Source: RHLJ01 sp965242845 (GTDB taxonomy: Bacteria; Bacteroidota; Rhodothermia; Balneolales; Balneolaceae). From it: a stretch of DNA of 64,000 nt. Where the stretch lies: NCBI GenBank assembly GCA_965242845.1, contig CBDETC010000002.1:1-64000 (forward strand), written 5' to 3'. A model generated the notes under the pieces. It was not told the origin of the DNA and ran no database searches. It worked only from the letters and a program-made list of their open reading frames with translations. Positions 61,966-64,000 of the stretch are shown here, piece after piece (the first letter of the stretch is position 1; each line of letters opens with the position of its first letter). A program made the translations under genes and the position numbers.

Positions 61966-62598
61966 TTAATAATACGTCGGTTTTTTAATCTTCCATAGCT
62001 TGATGAGTAGAAACCCAACCACCAAACCACCCAAATGGGCAAAATGAGCTACTCCGCTATCTGCCCTGGATAATCCTGAGAACAACTCAATCACGCCATA
62101 AATTCCAACAAAATATTTTGCCTTAATCGGAATTGGTGGGAAGAGAAGTATGATATAGCGATCAGGAAACATCATTCCAAAAGCTAAAAGAATTCCAAAA
62201 ACGGCCCCTGAAGCTCCAATGGTATAGGTGAAATAGCCGCCAATAGTCATATGTATAATGGCAGCTCCTATACCTGTAAGCATATAGTAAATAAAGAACC
62301 TTCTTGTACCCCATAAATTTTCGATGGCTTGTCCGAAAATCCAGAGCGCAAATAGATTGAAGAAAATATGACTCAGATCAGCATGCAAAAACATGTACGT
62401 CACTAATTGCCATGGCATAAAGTTGCTCGTACCAAATGACCATAGCGCAAAGTTATTCGCAAAAATAGCACCAATCGGAGTCCATGCTCCGGTAAACATG
62501 CTTTTGGTAATTAGAAAAATGATTCCGTTCGCGATGAGCAGATACTTAATAGCTGGCGGAAACACCGAAAATCGGGTATTGGGCTGAAACTGATCCAA
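61966..62598 (-). CDS. Rhomboid-family intramembrane serine protease (short)
   Basis: A 210-residue rhomboid with six helices and no tail. The catalytic serine is in TIGASGAVFGILLAF, the histidine in AHFAHLGGLVVGFLLIK, and the HADLSHIFFNLFALWIFGQA segment supplies the conserved His/Asn of helix 2. It differs from its neighbour by lacking the cytoplasmic tail. Substrates unknown. Confidence 0.93.
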   Translation of the reverse strand: MDQFQPNTRFSVFPPAIKYLLIANGIIFLITKSMFTGAWTPIGAIFANNFALWSFGTSNFMPWQLVTYMFLHADLSHIFFNLFALWIFGQAIENLWGTRRFFIYYMLTGIGAAIIHMTIGGYFTYTIGASGAVFGILLAFGMMFPDRYIILLFPPIPIKAKYFVGIYGVIELFSGLSRADSGVAHFAHLGGLVVGFLLIKLWKIKKPTYY

Positions 62599-62609
62599 GA
62601 GGTTGCTGA

Positions 62610-64000
62610 TTAAGAATGATTTTTGACAATGCGGGAATATACGTTGATACCACTTAAAGTTACGCCGGGAATTCCCTGTCCCGGGTAGGTAGTATCTCCA
62701 ACCAGGTACAATCCCTTAAAAGGAGTTTGGTTGGGCGACCATTTGAGCAAGCTCCGTGCCATGCTTTGAGGGATACCTCCTACCCTGCCTTTTTTGCGGT
62801 ATACCCAATTTTGCCAGGTCACCGGTGTGGCGGTATGTATTACTTTTATCTCCGATTCACTAAAACCGGGAAATTTTGCTTTAAGTGTTTCGACTATAAA
62901 CTTCTGTACTGCTTCTTTATTCGAATCATATTCTCCATTCATCGAAAACCAATACTCGGGATTAGCATGACAGGAGATATTGAGAGTTCGCTCTCCGAGT
63001 GGAGCTCTTTTCTCATCTCCTCGTTGAGACATGGATATAAAAATTGAATCTGAGCCTGTAAAAGGAACTGTTTCCCCTTCATTAAGATGCACTTGATGGT
63101 GGAGTTCCAGGTCTTCGCTGTAAGTATCGGTAGTGACTATTCCCAAAGTGATTGCTCCCCAGGCTTTATCGAAGTCTTTGGCTTCATTTTTGAAATATTC
63201 CTGCATTTCACCTGAGCTCAATTCGACCATATTCCAAATGGGCAGATTCGATACTACAATAGGTACTTCATACTTATTCCCCTTTTTGGTGCTGATCAGA
63301 AAACCCTCTCCTTTTAGATCAATCTGTACCACTGCCTCTTTGGTTTGAAGCTTTCCTCCTCGTTCTTCTACAAAATCACGAATGGAATAAATCATCTCGA
63401 TCAACCCTCCAGGCACATAGTAGTTTGAATAGTTGGTGTAGGTGAGTCCGGGAGCCCCAAACAAAAAAGGAGTATCTTCTGACTTTGCCTGGGCAGTAAT
63501 CATCAATTGTTCATTGATAAACCGGATAAACTGTTCTGTTGCTACCCCAAGGTATTCAGCAACCTGATATACCGATTGAAAAGCGTATTTCAGAACCCAA
63601 ACATCTAATGGGTTATTAGAAGTAAATAGCTTGACCCATTCACTCATGCGTTGAGGAGGGAAGAAGGTATTCCGTAAAGAAACTTTCCAAACAACATCTG
63701 ATATGGAGAAGGCGAGCTCCCAGAACTTCTTTTGTCCTTCCAGATTTCCAAATACCTGGGCAGCTTCCTGAATCCATTCTTCTCGGTCTTTGTAGCGGGT
63801 AATTCGTTCTCCATCCAACCAAATTTTCATAGATGGACTCAATTCCTTCTTTGGGATTTTTAACCCTGTCTCCTTTTCCAGATACCAAAGTGGCTGGTAT
63901 TCATCAAAACCAATTAAGGTCGTGGCGCCGGATTCAAAGATATACCCTTTCCTTGGATAGGAAGAGCTGCATCCTCCAGGATGGAGAGCTGCTTCCAGGA
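62610..64000 (-). CDS. CrtI/carotene-isomerase-like FAD oxidoreductase (N-terminus outside window)
   Basis: The minus-strand frame is open to the right edge, so at least 463 residues are present and the FAD-binding N-terminus is missing. A TTG near 63842 is only an internal codon. The visible part begins AALHPGGCSSSYPRKGYIF and ESGATTLIGFDEYQPLW, typical of the CrtI/CrtISO superfamily. It ends with the C-terminal FAD motif GLYLVGDTTYPGQGIPGVTL. It may act on carotenoids or related lipids; the downstream ispG gene makes isoprenoid precursors, which fits a carotenoid role but does not prove it. It lies 11 bases before the short rhomboid gene. Confidence 0.88.
   Translation of the reverse strand, partial: LEAALHPGGCSSSYPRKGYIFESGATTLIGFDEYQPLWYLEKETGLKIPKKELSPSMKIWLDGERITRYKDREEWIQEAAQVFGNLEGQKKFWELAFSISDVVWKVSLRNTFFPPQRMSEWVKLFTSNNPLDVWVLKYAFQSVYQVAEYLGVATEQFIRFINEQLMITAQAKSEDTPFLFGAPGLTYTNYSNYYVPGGLIEMIYSIRDFVEERGGKLQTKEAVVQIDLKGEGFLISTKKGNKYEVPIVVSNLPIWNMVELSSGEMQEYFKNEAKDFDKAWGAITLGIVTTDTYSEDLELHHQVHLNEGETVPFTGSDSIFISMSQRGDEKRAPLGERTLNISCHANPEYWFSMNGEYDSNKEAVQKFIVETLKAKFPGFSESEIKVIHTATPVTWQNWVYRKKGRVGGIPQSMARSLLKWSPNQTPFKGLYLVGDTTYPGQGIPGVTLSGINVYSRIVKNHS

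Noticed and set aside
63640..63888. An 82-codon minus-strand frame near the right edge
   Set aside because: It overlaps the CrtI-like gene in another frame, and the real gene frame continues unbroken to the window edge with recognisable motifs.

Overview
The window is AT-rich bacterial DNA, densely packed with protein genes. I see no rRNA, tRNA, CRISPR array, insertion sequence or prophage gene. Three features point to the Bacteroidota/Balneolota side of the FCB group, most likely a marine Balneolaceae-type organism. First, two proteins end in type IX secretion (T9SS) sorting domains of the NYPNPFNP type, and a third has a related C-terminus. Second, there are a PorV/PorQ-family outer-membrane protein, a SusC-like TonB receptor and two outer-membrane DUF5916 proteins. 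Third, two promoters fit the Bacteroidota pattern TTG...TAnnTTTG. The taxonomic call is inference.

Layout. 1-3.8 kb: end of an alpha/beta hydrolase, a small membrane protein, a GH3 beta-glucosidase and a Bax-inhibitor-1 family protein. 3.9-12.6 kb (minus): an ECF sigma factor, a HEAT-repeat membrane anti-sigma candidate, two DUF4097 proteins and two tandem DUF5916 outer-membrane proteins. 12.7-19.5 kb: housekeeping genes (inositol-phosphatase family, rpiB, glyA, tatC, an FKBP-like lipoprotein, alr, a PYROXD2-like oxidoreductase). 19.5-27.2 kb (plus): a close-packed run that starts with a metallo-beta-lactamase-fold hydrolase, an exported ADP-ribosylglycohydrolase-like lipoprotein and an exported Gfo/Idh/MocA protein. 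It runs directly into an ECF sigma factor, a one-helix anti-sigma candidate, a CpxP/CnrX-like periplasmic protein, two YHYH-domain proteins, a MORN-repeat protein and a SCO1-like protein. 27.3-31.4 kb: an AIM24-like protein, a methyltransferase, and an HxlR regulator divergent from DUF1330, SDR and luciferase-like oxidoreductase genes. 31.5-35.7 kb (minus): rho, folC, a class-IV aminotransferase and a thioredoxin-fold protein without the CxxC pair.

35.8-59.6 kb (minus) is a large alpha-glucan (maltodextrin/starch) utilisation locus. It holds a PpiC-type lipoprotein, a SusC-like receptor, a 1272-residue surface protein, a PorV-like protein and a modular T9SS protein, then a LacI regulator, four GH13 enzymes and an SLC45-type sugar transporter. 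No SusD is present. A promoter region at 59.58-59.86 kb carries several LacI-type operator-like sites. The proposed flow is: surface and outer-membrane capture and cleavage, TonB-dependent uptake of oligosaccharides, cleavage by lipoprotein amylases, and import by the SLC45 transporter, all under LacI control. 59.9-64 kb (minus): ispG, two tandem rhomboid proteases and a CrtI-like oxidoreductase cut by the window edge.

The two regions most worth following up are the SusD-less glucan locus and the ECF/YHYH/SCO operon. All functional statements rest on motif reading of translated sequence; no database search was run.
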